64,000 nt of DNA from Mytilus edulis (lineage: Eukaryota; Mollusca; Bivalvia; Mytilida; Mytilidae), in contig NC_092355.1 of assembly GCF_963676685.1 (NCBI RefSeq), positions 65,169,006 to 65,233,005 on the forward strand. The letters run 5' to 3'. The position numbers and the translations under genes were made by a program. Position 1 is the first letter of the stretch, and every line of letters begins with the position of its first letter. Below the pieces are notes generated by a model that had not been told where the DNA came from, ran no database searches, and worked only from the letters and a program-made list of their open reading frames with translations. Positions 50,216 to 62,849 of this stretch are shown here, piece after piece.

Positions 50216-50689
50216 TTGTATCATTTAAAGACTTCAATTCTTAAATCATTTAAGTTAACACATTTTAATTTCAAAACATTCAACAGATATTTCCAAATAA
50301 CAAATTTTGTAAACAACAGATGTAATTGGTAACTGGTAATTATTTTACAGTCAATATGTTTTTATATTTATCAAGAGGCATCATAATCATGTTCATTAAA
50401 TTCTTTCCTTGTCAGACTATTACTGATCTCAAAACCAGTGAAAATTGCAAGTAGCTTTTAGTTTCTAGTAGTACTATTTTGATAAGATGTGTAATTTTTC
50501 GTCATTTCTTTTGATGTTCTGTCATAACCAGTCAGACTATTTCACCAAGATGTTATCAAATTCTCCTAGTACTTCATAGTGCTCTTTTTTCAATAATAAT
50601 CTGAAATACACAAAATCAACAATTTAGTAACTTCATAATGTACAAACTTTAACATGTCAGATTAATATGATGAAGAAAATGATGTGCAG

Positions 50690-51300
50690 CGAAGCCTTGT
50701 TATTTGACTGACCAGTTGGTGCATGTTTGGACACAATATTCAAGCTTGATAGACTGTCTGTATTTGGATTTTGTTGAAAATTTTGAGGAGAAAAAAATCC
50801 CCCTCCCCCAATTTTTTTCAACCCCCTTTCAGTAATTACCCCAAAACTTAATCCCAGCCTTTTCCTTTGTGGTATGGTACTTTGCAGTACAATTTTAAAG
50901 AAATCCATACACTTAAACACAAAATATTGTCTGGAAATTAGAAAAATGCTTGTTTTTGACCCCCTATTTCCTGAACGTTTGAGGCAATTACCCCTTTAAA
51001 CAATTCCAGTCTACCCTTTGTGATATGGAACCTTGAAGAACAGAAGAACAATTTCAGAGAGATTAGTACACTGGCACACAAGTTAATGTCTGGAAACTAC
51101 AAAAATGCTTCTTTTTTGCCCCTAATTTCAAAACTGTTGGTACCATCACCCCAAAAATCAACCCAACCTTCCTTTTTGGTATTAAACCTTGTGTAAAATT
51201 TCATGGATATCCATTCGCTTTAACTTTATAATTATCCGGAAACCATATGTGTCGACATACATCGCTAACAACAACATCATACCATAATATGACTCAATTT
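50690..51300. repeat. Dispersed repeat with internal direct units
   Basis: Repeated GGAAAC/AGAAAAATGCTT, TTGACCCCCTATTT and TTTGTGGTATGG blocks occur about every 155-185 bases, ending near ACATCGCTAACAACAACATC. Related to 54760-55140. No gene. Confidence 0.5.
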
Positions 51301-51779
51301 TATTCTTCGAACTTATAAAAATCAGGACGCTGTTTTTTACTTTTTAATTGTTTAACATTTTACAATGGGGGGCTTTTATTAATAGCTTATTACAATATAT
51401 ATGGTAATTATTTTTGCTAAAGGCTGAAAGCAAACCACTGAACTGTCATTGTTCATAAAGATAGTTTTCATGGGCAATCTTAGCACATCTCTTCATTTTT
51501 ACATGATGATCATTTTGAAAATCAGTCATTGTTATTTGTGGAAACCCTTCTTGGAATTTAGTGAAACTTGAATATATGAGCATAACCATTTTTATGATAA
51601 AAAATTTCAAAATATTTTCATTTCCTGTATCTACATGATCTAATTAATAAAGGATTTTAGTATTTTTGCAGTTAACATTAATCTGTAGCTTCTTTCTAAT
51701 GTTTAATATAAAACCACACGCTGAAATGTCTCGCCTTCTTTTGTAGTCCTTAAAATAAAGCTTTATTACAATTGAAACA

Positions 51780-52440
51780 TAACCTTAACATTAACCAAAA
51801 AAACTAAAAATTTACCACTAAACCATGAAAATGAGGCCAAGGACAGGCAAGGTGAAATGAACCATACAAGGCACACATCTATACAGCTAATAATTCTTCC
51901 ATACAACTAATATATTTCCATACACCTAATATAGTTATTATAGCAGTAGACTTATTGCATATAGTATTAGATAAAAAGACAAAAACTCAAAAACTTAACT
52001 TTGACCACTGACAATGAAAATGAGGTCAAGGGCAGATGACACATACCAGCTAGAAATGTACACCTAACAATCATTCTGTTTTTATTTCCATACACCAAAT
52101 ATATTAGACCTTTTGCAAATAGTATATGAAAAACAGAAAAAAACCCCACAAAAACTCAACTATAATCACTGAACCATGGAAATGAGGTCAAGGTCAGATG
52201 ACACCTGCCAGTTGGACATGTACACCTTACAGTCCTCCATACACCAAATATACTAGACATGTTGCTTTTAGTATCTGAGATATGGACTTGACCACCAAAA
52301 CTTAACCTTGTTCACTGATCCATGAAAGGAGGGTGAGGTCAAGTGAAAACTGTATGACAGCCATGAGGACCTTGCAAGGTACTCACATACCAAATATAGT
52401 TATCCTATTACTTATAATAAGAGAGAATTTCACTTTACAA
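51780..52440. repeat. Imperfect tandem repeat, units about 150-180 bp
   Basis: Blocks with AAAACTTAAC, CACTGA, CCATGAAAATGAGGTCAAGG, CCAGTTGGACATGTACACC and CATACACCAAATATA recur four times at about 51825, 52015, 52175 and 52320, with growing divergence. Confidence 0.65.
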
Positions 52441-52654
52441 ACCAGATGCTCCGCAGGGCACAGCTTTAAAGGACCACATAGGTCGAACCCTGAACAGTTG
52501 GGGCAAGTATGGACACAACATTTAAGCTTGATACAGCTCTGAATTTGGATTGTGATTAAATAGTTGACACAAGATAGGTTTCTGACACAGAATGAATGTG
52601 GTCTAAGAACTTACACTTAATAAACTGTTATCACAGAGATATGTATCGCCTTTT

Positions 52655-52861
52655 TGTAATTTTGATAATGCAATGTTGAAATTAAATAGCAATATTTGAA
52701 CATGTAAGTTATGCAAATATTCATGTAATTTTGATTATGCAATGTTGAAATTAAATAGCAATATTTTAACATGTAAGTTATGCAAATATTCATGTAATTT
52801 TGATAAAGCAATGTTGAAATTAAATAGCAATATTTTAACATGTAAGTTATGCAAATATTCA
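52655..52861 (+). repeat. 69-bp tandem repeat, 3 units
   Basis: TGTAATTTTGATTATGCAAT starts at 52655, 52724 and 52793 with one to three changes. Because 69 is a multiple of three, a minus-strand frame (52617-52931) stays open and looks repetitive; it is not a gene. Confidence 0.9.
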
Positions 52862-52879
52862 AAGTCTCAGGGCTATGAA

Positions 52880-53530
52880 CAATGACTGAAGGTACATGGC
52901 TAAACAATCTCCATGGAATGAGATGTGCCAATGATAAATATAATACAACTGCATACCAATTTCCATTGACTCATAATAAGTAGTTCCCTTTAAACACAAA
53001 CATTAACTTTTAAACTATGTAAAAGTTTCAAAGTCAATGAACCATGATCAGGGGTGGGGCTATATAATCTCCATGAAAACAACACTTTCAAATGACAATA
53101 AATTTGCATACCAAATATCATTGACTTAACATTAGCAGTTCATCTTAAACTGATATTATCACAAACTAATACATGTAAACTAAGCAAAAGTTTCAAAGTC
53201 AATAGACCATGACTGAGGGGGCAGGGTCAAATATTCTCCATGGAAATGAGATGTGCTAATGTTTATAAAACTGAACACCAATTAACATTGGCCTACCACT
53301 AATGGTTCCCCTTGAGCTGACCTTATCACAAACTAATACATATTAACTTAGCAAAATTATTAAAGTCTATAGACCATGACTAAGGAGGCGGAGTCAAAAA
53401 ATCTCCATGAAAATGAGATATGCCAATGCTTATACAACTGCATACCAAATATCATTCACCTACCACTAGTGGTTCACCATAAATTGACCTAATCACAAAC
53501 TAATACATAGTTGATGCTGCCGCTGCGGGG
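52880..53530. repeat. Imperfect tandem repeat, units about 160-167 bp
   Basis: CTCCATGGAAATGAGATGTG-like blocks occur at about 52909, 53069, 53236 and 53403, each followed by a GCATACCAA, TTGAC and CACAAACTAATACAT series. Confidence 0.7.
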
Positions 53531-53579
53531 AACACCATACCTATGTCTCATTTTTTTACTCCGTCAAGGCGAGAAAAAA

Positions 53580-54030
53580 ACTTATAAATTTTAAATTGGA
53601 CATTTACCTATTATGGTCAAATATCCAAAATATAAATACATGGTTAGATTCAGCATATCATCATGATCATAGAACCCCAAGAATTCAATTTTTGATGAAA
53701 TCAAATAATGTGCAATTTTAGACCCTTTAGACCTCAAGCATGTCAATGTGGATCAATTTGATAACCGGGCCCAAATATTAAAAATCTAAATACACGGTTA
53801 GATTCAGCATATTAAAGAACCCCATTTTTGTTGAAATCAAACAAAGTTTAATTTGAACCCTGATTTGGACCGACAGTCCATAATCAAAAATCTAAGTACA
53901 TGTTTAGATTCAGCATCAAAGAAGTCCAAGAATTCAACTTTTGTTAAAATCAAACAAAGTTTAATTTTGGACCATTTGTACCTTAATGTAGACCAATTTG
54001 AAAACAGGACCAAAAATTAAAAATCTAAGG
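53580..54030. repeat. Diverged direct repeat blocks
   Basis: GGTTAGATTCAGCATAT, CAAAGAACCCCAAGAATTCA and GAAATCAAACAAAGTTTAAT recur three times at roughly 100-120 base spacing; a fourth set is at 54690-54770. Confidence 0.55.
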
Positions 54031-54679
54031 GTGCTATAAACAGTTTCGTATAAAAAACTAGGGGTAATTCCCCCAACTAAAAATAGACTTGGAGGGAAGT
54101 CCCTTTTTATCAACATAATTGGTAAAAAAGTATCATGTTTTTTATATTTAATTGTAAAATTAAGTTAATTAGCTTCAATTAAAACAGGTTGAATGATTAA
54201 AATAATTTTTAAAAATTAGATTAAATACACATGTTTTAAGGGGAGACAAACTGTAAACATCCTGTTTTTTTGTCAGTGAAAAGTGCAAAACTTATTTGCA
54301 CCCACTGTATCTCTTTTCGAAGCAGGCGAACGTAGCCTGAAGCATAAATTTTTAGAAAGACCAGGTAAAAACCTATGAAATTCATACTGTTTTGAATATG
54401 AAAAATGTGCATGTATCATGTCTGCATGGGTGTGCACATGGCCTGATTTCATGTTTTTTATGCATAGATTAGGCAATGTTTTTCCCATTTTCTCTGGATA
54501 AAACTTTTTGGTACTATTAAAAGTACAATTTATTTTTATTTCATTATAAACTAAAGAAAACTCTGATTCTAATGATATCTAGTTTTATACAAGTATCTTC
54601 ATTAACATTAACACCACTAAGGGTCAACTATAGATGGTCCCTCAAAATATGACGTCATAGAAAAAAACTGTTGATTGCA

Positions 54680-55140
54680 CCCTAAATACACGGTTAGATT
54701 TGACATATATACAAGAACCCAAATAATTCAGTTTTTGATGAAATCAAACAAAGTTTAATTTTGAACCCTTTGGACCCTCATTCCTTAACTGTTTGGGACC
54801 AAAACTCCCAAAATCAATAACAACCTTCCTTTTGTGGTCATAAACTTTGTGTTAAATTTCATAGATTTCTATTCACTTATACTATTAAAGTTATTGTGCA
54901 AAAACCAAGAAAAATGCTTATTTGGGCCCTTTAACTCCTAATCTGTTGGGACCAAAACTCCCAAAATCAATTTGAAACTTCCTTTTCTAGTCTTTAACCT
55001 TGTGTTTAAATTTCATAGGTTTCTATTTACTTATACTAGTTATAGTGTGAAAACCAAATGTCTTCGGATGACAACGACAACGACGCCAACCTCATACCAA
55101 TATACGACCAAAATTTTGAATTTTTGCAGTCGTATAAAAA
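54680..55140. repeat. Dispersed repeat, two internal units
   Basis: TTGGGACCAAAACTCCCAAA occurs at about 54792 and 54948, each followed by CTTCCTTTTGTGGTC-like and AATTTCATAG-like blocks, ending with GACAACGACAACGACGCCAA and CAGTCGTATAAAAA. Confidence 0.65.
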
Positions 55141-55201
55141 TCTTAACTTTTTTTTCAAGTAGACACTCAACCATGAAAATTAGGTCAAGGGCATTGGACA
55201 T

Positions 55202-55744
55202 GTGACTGAGAGAAACTTGGTAACCTGAGGCATCTTGGTATATATTCAAAGTATGAAGCATCCAGGTCTTCATCCTTCTAAAATATAAAGCTTTTAAGAA
55301 TTCAGCTAACTCCTCTGCTGGCCCCCAGAACATTATATATATGTCGAGCTTTCTGCAACAAAAGTTGCAGGCTCGACAATAAGATGATGTGGTATAATAG
55401 TCTATTTTCACATTATCAACTTTTGACTCGGATTCTGTTTTTTCAACAGGTTTTAATACCTTCTCTGTGGTAAGACATCCTGGTACTCTGTCACTACAAA
55501 CACCCGAAAGAAGTAAATTCAAAAATATAAATGGTGCAATTTTGGGGGAAGGTTTACTGTTTTCTGATGATTTAGTCATGTATAGAAAACATAATGGCAT
55601 ATGCATTAAACAGTTAACTTCCCTCAATTTTGTTCCGATTAAAGTGGGTACATGTAAATAGGAAATTTGTCTATTGCCAATGACACAATATCCACCTTGA
55701 ATGACATGGACATCAAATAACTGATACCATGGATACTCTGTCAT
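55202..55744 (-). CDS. Unrecognised open reading frame, about 181 codons
   Basis: One uninterrupted minus-strand frame begins at ATG 55744 (MTEYPWYQLFDVHVIQGGYC). It leaves unique sequence near 55200, where it enters a dispersed repeat and runs on to 55040. It is the only long frame of the 46-61 kb stretch that is neither transposon nor tandem repeat. Composition is ordinary, with one run of spaced Cys (YCRACNFCC), no signal peptide and no domain I recognise. It may contain one or more exons of a host gene; a TTGTTGCAG acceptor-like site lies near 55357. It could also be chance. Confidence 0.3.
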
Positions 55745-56288
55745 ACTTTCACAGATTTCTATGAAACTTTGCAGATGCTTTTATGATTGCATTTTTAGTT
55801 GTGCTTTTAAATGTTGATGGTATGTTTTAATATACATGTACTGCCCACTTTAAACAAATTTTATTGTTTCACATACAGTTATTACCATCTTACCCAATAC
55901 ATCTTTGATGCATACTCGAGGTACATGTATTAATGCAAATATAAACATTACTTTAAATTTATGTTTACCTTCATTTGATATCCTTAATCTTCAGTCAAAC
56001 TTTCCGACTCCTCAAACATTTTTTTGTCAACAGAGGAAATTTATCTCCTTTATCTACAATAAAATCCTAATTAAAACTAGACCTTACAAAAAACTCTGTG
56101 GCTAATTTATTAAATAATTAGAAGTTGACTGACAATTTCAACCATTCATGATACTTATTTGATGATCTTTTCTTGTTGATCATTTTTGCGACTTAAACTA
56201 AAATTTCTCTCCATCTATATGTTATTTGTTTAGATGACATCAAGTGATGGCTATAATCATTCATTTATAGGTCTAGGTTAGCTTTTAA

Positions 56289-57464
56289 GGGCATACGATA
56301 CAGTTACAGAGGAGGTAATGACGTTGCTAATGCAAAATGTTATTTTCGCGACATCAAACTTTAACATACCAGGGAAAAATGCATTTTTCAACTGATTTTG
56401 ATCATTCAAACTGAATTTATTTGAAAACGAGTTCATGGAACCCCATTTTTCAAAACAGCAATTTGTTTGACTTTCAATTTGCAGGGAGATTATGTGACCC
56501 AAATTTAGGATTTTTTTTAATTTTGATAAACATAAAGCCAAAAATGACATATTTTTCCTCAATTCATGAACATTTGATAAATACGAGTTATTTCGGAATA
56601 AAAAATGCATAATTTTATAGGATACTTATAAAATACAGAAATTACCGATTATTAAAGTCATAAGAAACCTCAAATTAAAAAAAAATATGCATATGTTTTT
56701 TATAACTATAAAATGGTTAGTTTTCATTAAACAACTTATGTACATATATACTTTTTTCTGAGGAAAATTCTTTAATTTGTCCACATTTAGAAGAAGAGTA
56801 CTTATTTTTAATTGCTTGCTGCCAGCAAGCAATTTGCCGACATATTTTCCGTATGCATAGTGACCCGAGCGTAACCCTCCTCGTAAAAATCCGGTGACCA
56901 CAATACGCATGGATCTGTCATTGAAATAAACAAATATCTGATTATACATGTTAAACACGTGCTCAATACCCATGCTTTTTGTGATTTGTTTACTATAAGG
57001 TGACAATCGGTTAAACTCGGCTTCTAATCATGGCATTTAATGAGCAGCCATATTTGTTCAATCATAACAGAGAGAGAAAAAAATTGGCGATTATATGATA
57101 CATTTGCGAAAATAATGATAAAATCGTGCACATAGGACTAAGTTTATGAATGTATACATCCATTGGTTCAAGAATTGGACAAACATTATTTTTCACCACT
57201 CACTCGTTTCATATGACTTTAACAAAAAACAATTTGTGTTTATCTTTTATAACAATAAAAATATGTCTTTTTTTCGAAAAAAGAAAATACGGCCACATAT
57301 CTGAATTTTGAGCAAATATACAAAATTTCGACCTCATTTTTCTCAAAAAGTAGCACATGAAGGTATATTTTTTATTACATATTTGATTAAATCAGGTAAA
57401 AAATAGCCTATATGCAAATTTTCACGAACTTGTAAATACAGGATCAAAACTGTACGGTATGCCC
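56289..57464. mobile_element. TTAA-flanked DNA element (1.18 kb)
   Basis: Ends are GGGCATACGATACAGTT and AACTGTACGGTATGCCC (one or two differences), flanked by TTAA at 56285-56288 and 57465-57468. TTAA targets are used by piggyBac and Kolobok superfamilies; the ends cannot decide between them. Frames inside (56278-56610, 56626-57006) show no transposase motif, so it is non-autonomous. Confidence 0.8.
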
Positions 57465-57559
57465 TTAAGAGAAATTCAGCCCATTGTGTAAGGACAAGGA
57501 TAAAATATTGATTATTAGAACATGCTTTCAGTAACTGCTATAAATCTCAGATGTGTATT

Positions 57560-57985
57560 TCATGTGTTTTTGTTTTAGGATTTTTTATTGTGCTTTGACT
57601 TTGTATTGATCTTAGAATTAAGCCCTTTTCAAATGATTTTTATAGTTTGCTAGTTGAAATGTTGCACCACTGTCATAGGTTAGAAGGAGAGTTTCGTGCC
57701 AGCAACCATTTTTAATGTTTTACAAACTCCATGTGTCTGTCTCAATTCAGGAGCTTGTAATTCAGTAGTTTGTTGCTGTATATCATAACAGTTTATCGTT
57801 CAATGTTTTGTTAATAAAACAGGCCCAAAGTTGTTCATTGGTAATTTCAAGTCCTTGACGTTGTATAGCTCATTGTTGAAAGATGTACAGTTACCTTTGG
57901 TTGTTAATTTTTGTCTCACTGGTCTCTCATGGAGAGTTGTTTCATTTACAATCATACCACATCTTCTTATTTTTACAAAACATTT
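57560..57985 (+). repeat. SINE-like composite repeat
   Basis: TTATTGTGCTTTGACTTTGT, CTCAATTCAGGAGCTTGTAA, TAGCTCATTGTTGAAAGATG and CATGGAGAGTTGTTTCATTT match the order at 40860-41345 in diverged form. Confidence 0.55.
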
Positions 57986-58507
57986 AAATAAGTATACTTC
58001 ACCTTAGAAGCTGCAAACAAAATGGTACAGTCCAAGTTCCTTTTCTCTTTGTTTCTTCAACATCATTTGTATGAATGTATCTGCAACATCTACAAGGAAA
58101 AATTGTTTCTGTAAAAATGATAAACGTACTTAAATCTTATACTTTATTACTTAATAAAAAAAAATGGGGTCACCGTTCACAATCTGCCTTCGAAAGAAGC
58201 ATACATTTTTGTAAAGGTACCTTTTTTCTGTTGAACTAGTAATAGCAGAAATAGAGGTAATACCGAAATAAGAGAACTTAATTACAGAAATCGCTCAAAT
58301 TTTACAATAGTTTAGTTTAAGAACAGCTTAATTGAAAATAATAATAAAAAATAAAGGTCACGGATGAGTTCCAAAAATGGCATTTTTATACCAAAGGGAG
58401 ATAATTTTGAGCAATTTTAATGATATCTACATTTTACAATTCGTCTGAGGCCATCAAAAATTGATTTTTTAAAATTATTTTTGTACCATATGATAAGGTA
58501 ACAAATA

Positions 58508-59358
58508 AAAGGAGTAGGAAAAGTTCCAATTTTGGCCTCAAATTTCAAATTCATCTAACGAAAGATTTTGGACACTTTTTAAACTCTTAACTGTCTATTT
58601 CAATTGATTCAATCTAGTTAATGTGAAAGATTTTGACTGACTTAGTCATTAAAAACGCTCAGATTCAAGCTTTCGTATGAAAAATCTATTGAATTTGCCA
58701 AAAAATGTCACTTTTCTGATGGTTTTTGTCAAAAAATGAAAGTGGCTGCATCCTCAACCTTTACATGTATATATATATTATGTATTATCATTAAATACAA
58801 TTAAAGAACCTTAGTGAGCACACTCACATACCCAACGTCCCCACATTGTCATTGGAGAAATTAAATTAGTGTAAGAAAAAAATTGTATAAGAAAAATTAA
58901 TATCCTGCCAATATGCACATCTAAATAGTATGTCCTTATTATCTACAAAATTTCATGAAATTCTGTTGTGTGGATTCAGAAGAGTTGAGATGACAAACTG
59001 TTGCAGAAGTACATTGAAGCAAATAAGTTCAAAGGGGCGTAACTCCTAGAAAAAAAATTGAATCACAATTTTCCGTCGATATGCAGAACTACATAGTATG
59101 TCCTTATTATCTGAAAAGGTTTCGTGAAATTCTGTTGTGTGGTTTGAGAGGAGTTGCGATGACAAACTGTTGCAGTAGTACATTAAAGTAAATAAGTTCA
59201 AAGGGGCGTAACACCTAGAAAAAAAATTGAAACGCAATTTCCCGTCAATATGCACAACTACATAGTATGTCCTTATTATCTGAAAAGGTTTCATGAAATT
59301 CTGATGCATGGTTTGAAAGGAGTTGTGATGACAAGAAACAGGACTGACGGACGGACGA

Positions 59359-59395
<37 letters not shown>

Positions 59396-59718
59396 ATGGG
59401 GTATAATTAACATTTCAATATTATAAATGAACACGAATAATAACAATATCATAATGTAAGGGGAAAATTTACACTTTCATTTAAGACAGAAACCGTCTAA
59501 AATTTACCAAAAAATCTAAAATTTTGAAGATTTCAGTAATTTAGCATTACTTAATGATGCTAGTACCTGATATATGCATTGTATTGTCAAAAACATCCTA
59601 TATTTATTTAGCAGAAGCATGCTACTTTCCAATAAATAGCTTAAGGATTACATTTTCACAATTTTGTAAAACTGCTATATTATGGGGCCAAAAAGGGGTC
59701 TTACTGAATCTACTCCTT
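58508..59718. mobile_element. TA-flanked MITE, family 1, split by a nested repeat
   Basis: Ends AAAGGAGTAGG and CTACTCCTTT as in 15076-15657, with TA at 58506-58507. The interior is collinear with the other copies except for an insertion at 58804-59404. Open frames here (59046-59309, 59554-59760) are not genes. Confidence 0.72.
58804..59404 (+). mobile_element. Nested insertion in MITE, tandem units and AATTA duplication
   Basis: This block is absent from the two other family 1 copies. AATTA is at 58799-58803 and 59405-59409 and could be the target duplication. It holds imperfect direct units (TATGTCCTTATTATCTGAAA three times; AAGGGGCGTAACTCCTAGAA) of about 170-185 bp and ends with GACGGACGGACGAACGG and GTTGCATGGGGTAT. 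Confidence 0.6.
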
Positions 59719-59799
59719 TGTAATGAAAAAATAAATGTTTATTTTTGTCTTAAATTTTAATGCATGTACCCTCGAGCCTCCTTATTGTAACTTATAGTA

Positions 59800-59930
59800 G
59801 TTTCTGGTTTTATCATTGTTGAAGGCCATACAGTGACCTAAAGTTGTTAATTTCTAATGTAATTGTGTCTATTGTCTAGAGACTAGATTTGTCTCATTGG
59901 CAATCATACAGTATACCATATTTTCCTTTT
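59800..59930 (+). repeat. SINE-like repeat fragment
   Basis: TTGAAGGCCATACAGTGACC and TCATTGGCAATCATACAGT match 41240-41330; part recurs at 60150-60182. Confidence 0.55.
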
Positions 59931-59994
59931 AATTTGTTGACTTAATATTCTGAATATTTCAACACCTATTCACATATTTTTAAACTAGAAATCA

Positions 59995-60340
59995 ATGGTG
60001 GATCTAGAAATTTTCATAAGAGGGGGACCTTTTACTGCCTAAGAGGGGGTCCCTACTCGAGTCATTCCCTATACAATCAACTAAATTTTTCTAACAAAAG
60101 GTGTTGTCAGACCGGGCCCCCTGATTCTGCCTATTTAGAAACATAATAGTGAGTTGTCTCATTGGCAATCATACAGTGTACCACATTTTCTTTTTAATTT
60201 GTTGACTTAATATATTTCTTAATATTTTCAACACCTATTCACATATTTTTAAACTAGAAAACAATGGCGGATCTAGAAATTTTCATAAGAGGGGGCCCAT
60301 AGACTGCCTAAGAGGGGGTCCCCACTTCAGTCTTTTCCCC
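59995..60340. repeat. Direct duplication of hAT-type MITE fragments
   Basis: GTGGATCTAGAAATTTTCAT followed by AAGAGGGGG and a GAGGGGGTCCC block occurs at 59998 and again at 60270, with the preceding TTTGTTGACTTAATAT segment also repeated. The repeats therefore span about 270 bp. Both are partial forms of 60697-60858. Confidence 0.65.
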
Positions 60341-60348
60341 TTACATTA

Positions 60349-60700
60349 TGATATTGTAAAGTCAATTGTAAAATACGGGTATAGATTTGAAAATCTTACA
60401 ACTGAATTCAGTCTATTGAAAGATGCTTATAAATGCAGCCAAGAGCTTCACAAATCTAACATAACTTCTTCTGCCAGTTCTCATTTGCTAGTAGAAAAAG
60501 TTTTTGAAATTAAACAAGAACATGAAGAAGTAAAACATTTCGGACAATATAAATTTTTGAACATATCTTGCAAATTAATTCACACTAAATATATTAGCAA
60601 TTGGTATGCTAGCCAAAATAAAGCTTCTGATGGAAAACTGTATAATAATGTGAAATTTAAGCTAGGGTCATGCTTCAATGATTCCCTATATATAAACAGT
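60349..60700 (+). pseudogene. Open frame, possible retroelement tail remnant
   Basis: A continuous plus-strand frame of about 115 codons enters a MITE at 60697 and then stops. Its end (ISNWYASQNKASDGKLYNNV) loosely resembles the C-terminal part of non-LTR retrotransposon proteins. No diagnostic motif is present, so this is weak. Confidence 0.25.
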
Positions 60701-60858
60701 GGCGGATCCAAAAATTTTCATAAGTGGGGGCCCACTGACTGACCTAAGAGGGGGCCGCTCCAGTCACGCTTCAGTGATTTCCTATATAAGCAACCAAATT
60801 TTTCCAAAAAAAGGGGAGGGGGGGGAAGGCCCCCTCCTAAATGATAAATCCGCCTCTG
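60697..60858. mobile_element. hAT-type MITE (162 bp)
   Basis: Ends CAGTGGCGGATCCA and AAATCCGCCTCTG, flanked by ATAAA at 60692-60696 and 60859-60863. CAGTGG ends are usual in hAT MITEs. The 5-bp duplication matches the unusual size seen at 26882-29988. Runs of G (60893 area) and C follow in a partial second copy. Confidence 0.6.
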
Positions 60859-61621
60859 ATAAACCAATTTTTTCCCACGAAAGGGGGGGGGGGGCAAGGA
60901 TCTGACTATGCATTGGGAACATGTGTACATGTATTAAATATACTGTTCCCAGCTGACACCTTATATGTATAGGAAGTGCCCCCTCCCGAGATTCCTGTTT
61001 ATTCAATTCAATTCAATATTTTATTGGAAAGAGCTCAATAGAGGCGTGATCCAAATACAGATAATTAATAATATTAAAACAACACACAAATGAAATAAAG
61101 ATTCATGGAACAAGTCAAGCCAATTCTATGTATACAAATACATTATAAACTGATATTGATACCATAGACTTATATTTCAGTATTATTCTAGATTTTCATA
61201 TATTTACTTAAAACACACAATATAAGATATTTATATATATATACATGTATGTATATGGACAAACTACTGTCAAGGATTATTATCTGATGAAACGGTATGG
61301 TGGTCTCTCAAATCAAGAGCTTCTTCAATATACATATATGTACATACAAATAGATTTTAATTCCTTTTCAGACATAGGATTTAACATTTTGGTAAAATTT
61401 TCATCCAAATTATTTAAATTTATATCATTAATTTTATATTTAGATCTAATTTTGTTATATTGCAGACATTTAATCAAGAAATGAATCTCATTTTCAATTT
61501 TTCCTGTGCAAAATTTACAAAATCTCTCATTAGATGGTATTTTTGGTCTTGCATACCTCCCAGTTATTCTATTGCTAATGAGTGTGCATTATTCTTAATT
61601 TAGTGAGTTTTTTTCAATTAA

Positions 61622-61927
61622 CCCTTTCCTCCATTGAATTTTTTTTTTTGCATACTTGATTCGCATAGGATTTTTTTGATAAAATGCTGAACATATGCTT
61701 TAAAGTATTAAGGCATTGCGAAAAACAACTATTTCATCAAATAAATTTGAGTCGGATATATATATATTCCTATGATATTCCTTTTCATAATGGATACCAA
61801 TTTTATAAAGTCAACTGCAGACACTTTGTAGTCAAAGTGTTTCAACTGAGGTACTACATAGGCGTCAAAAGGCGTCATTATTGAGTAAGGGGGGTGGCGT
61901 CAAAAGGCGTCATCATGGAGGAAAGGG
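61622..61927. mobile_element. TTAA-flanked piggyBac-like MITE (306 bp) in LINE
   Basis: Ends CCCTTTCCTCCATTGA and TCATGGAGGAAAGGG, with TTAA at 61618-61621 and 61928-61931. CCC ends plus TTAA fit piggyBac-derived MITEs. It splits the LINE C-terminal region and supplies a premature stop. A GGCGTCAAAAGGCGTCAT-like doublet lies near the right end. Confidence 0.78.
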
Positions 61928-62849
61928 TTAAAGGTATTTAGGAATATTAAAATTTAAATATTCTTGTTGTTTAAATTTTACTAAAAAATAAAAGTTTACC
62001 ACAGTGTCCATGTGTCCATCTTTTATTTTATAAAGTTCAAATATAATTTTATTTTTGTAGAAATCTTCTAGTTTCTGTTTGAAATTACTATTACAATGCT
62101 TTTTAAATGGTATTGCAATATATTTCATTAATTCAGATAGTTTATAAGACCATGAATTTTCTCTATTTGTGAGAGTTTTGTCCACTTCAAAAGCAGCCTT
62201 GAAAATTTCATGCGGACCACCAGACTGTTCACCAATATTACTGAGACGCTCATAATATTTATACATAAGTTGATAACATTTAATGCTAATGGGTAAAGTG
62301 CCCAATTCACACCGCACTGCTAGATTGGAAGACTTTCCATGAACCACAAGTATGTTTTTAAATATGGAGTTTTGTGTTTTGTCTAATTTACTTTTGTCTA
62401 TAAATGCTTCAAAATTTGGTTTGAATTCTGATAACCATACTTCTGATCCATAAGTTAAAATAGGAGTTATCATTGAATTAAAAAGCTGGAGATAAGTCTT
62501 AACAGACAAATTTTCACTATATGGAAGTTTTGACTTCAATGCAAAATATGCTGTTTTAGCTTTATCTGAGAGGCTTGACACTGCTTGTATACATTTTCCA
62601 GAGCTATGAAAATCAACTCCTAAGTATTTATAACAATCAACAATTTCAATTGCATTAGAACTGTAATAAAAGTAAACGTTTTTTTAATTTACTTTTAGTT
62701 TTAGAGAAAATTCTTAAGGTTCAAGTCCAGTTTCCATTCAGTACTATGTTTTTGTAAATAATCAAGAGAGTTTTGGAGACCATCTGCATATTCCAATATC
62801 AATAACAAATCATCAGCATACAATAAATGGTTCACTTTTTGACCATTTA

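Noticed and set aside
52617-52931. Repetitive 104-codon protein
   Set aside because: Arises because the 69-bp tandem unit is a multiple of three; low-complexity membrane-like translation with no other gene signal.
60718-61006. Overlapping frames rich in Gly/Pro on both strands
   Set aside because: Products of poly-G and poly-C runs in hAT-type MITE fragments.
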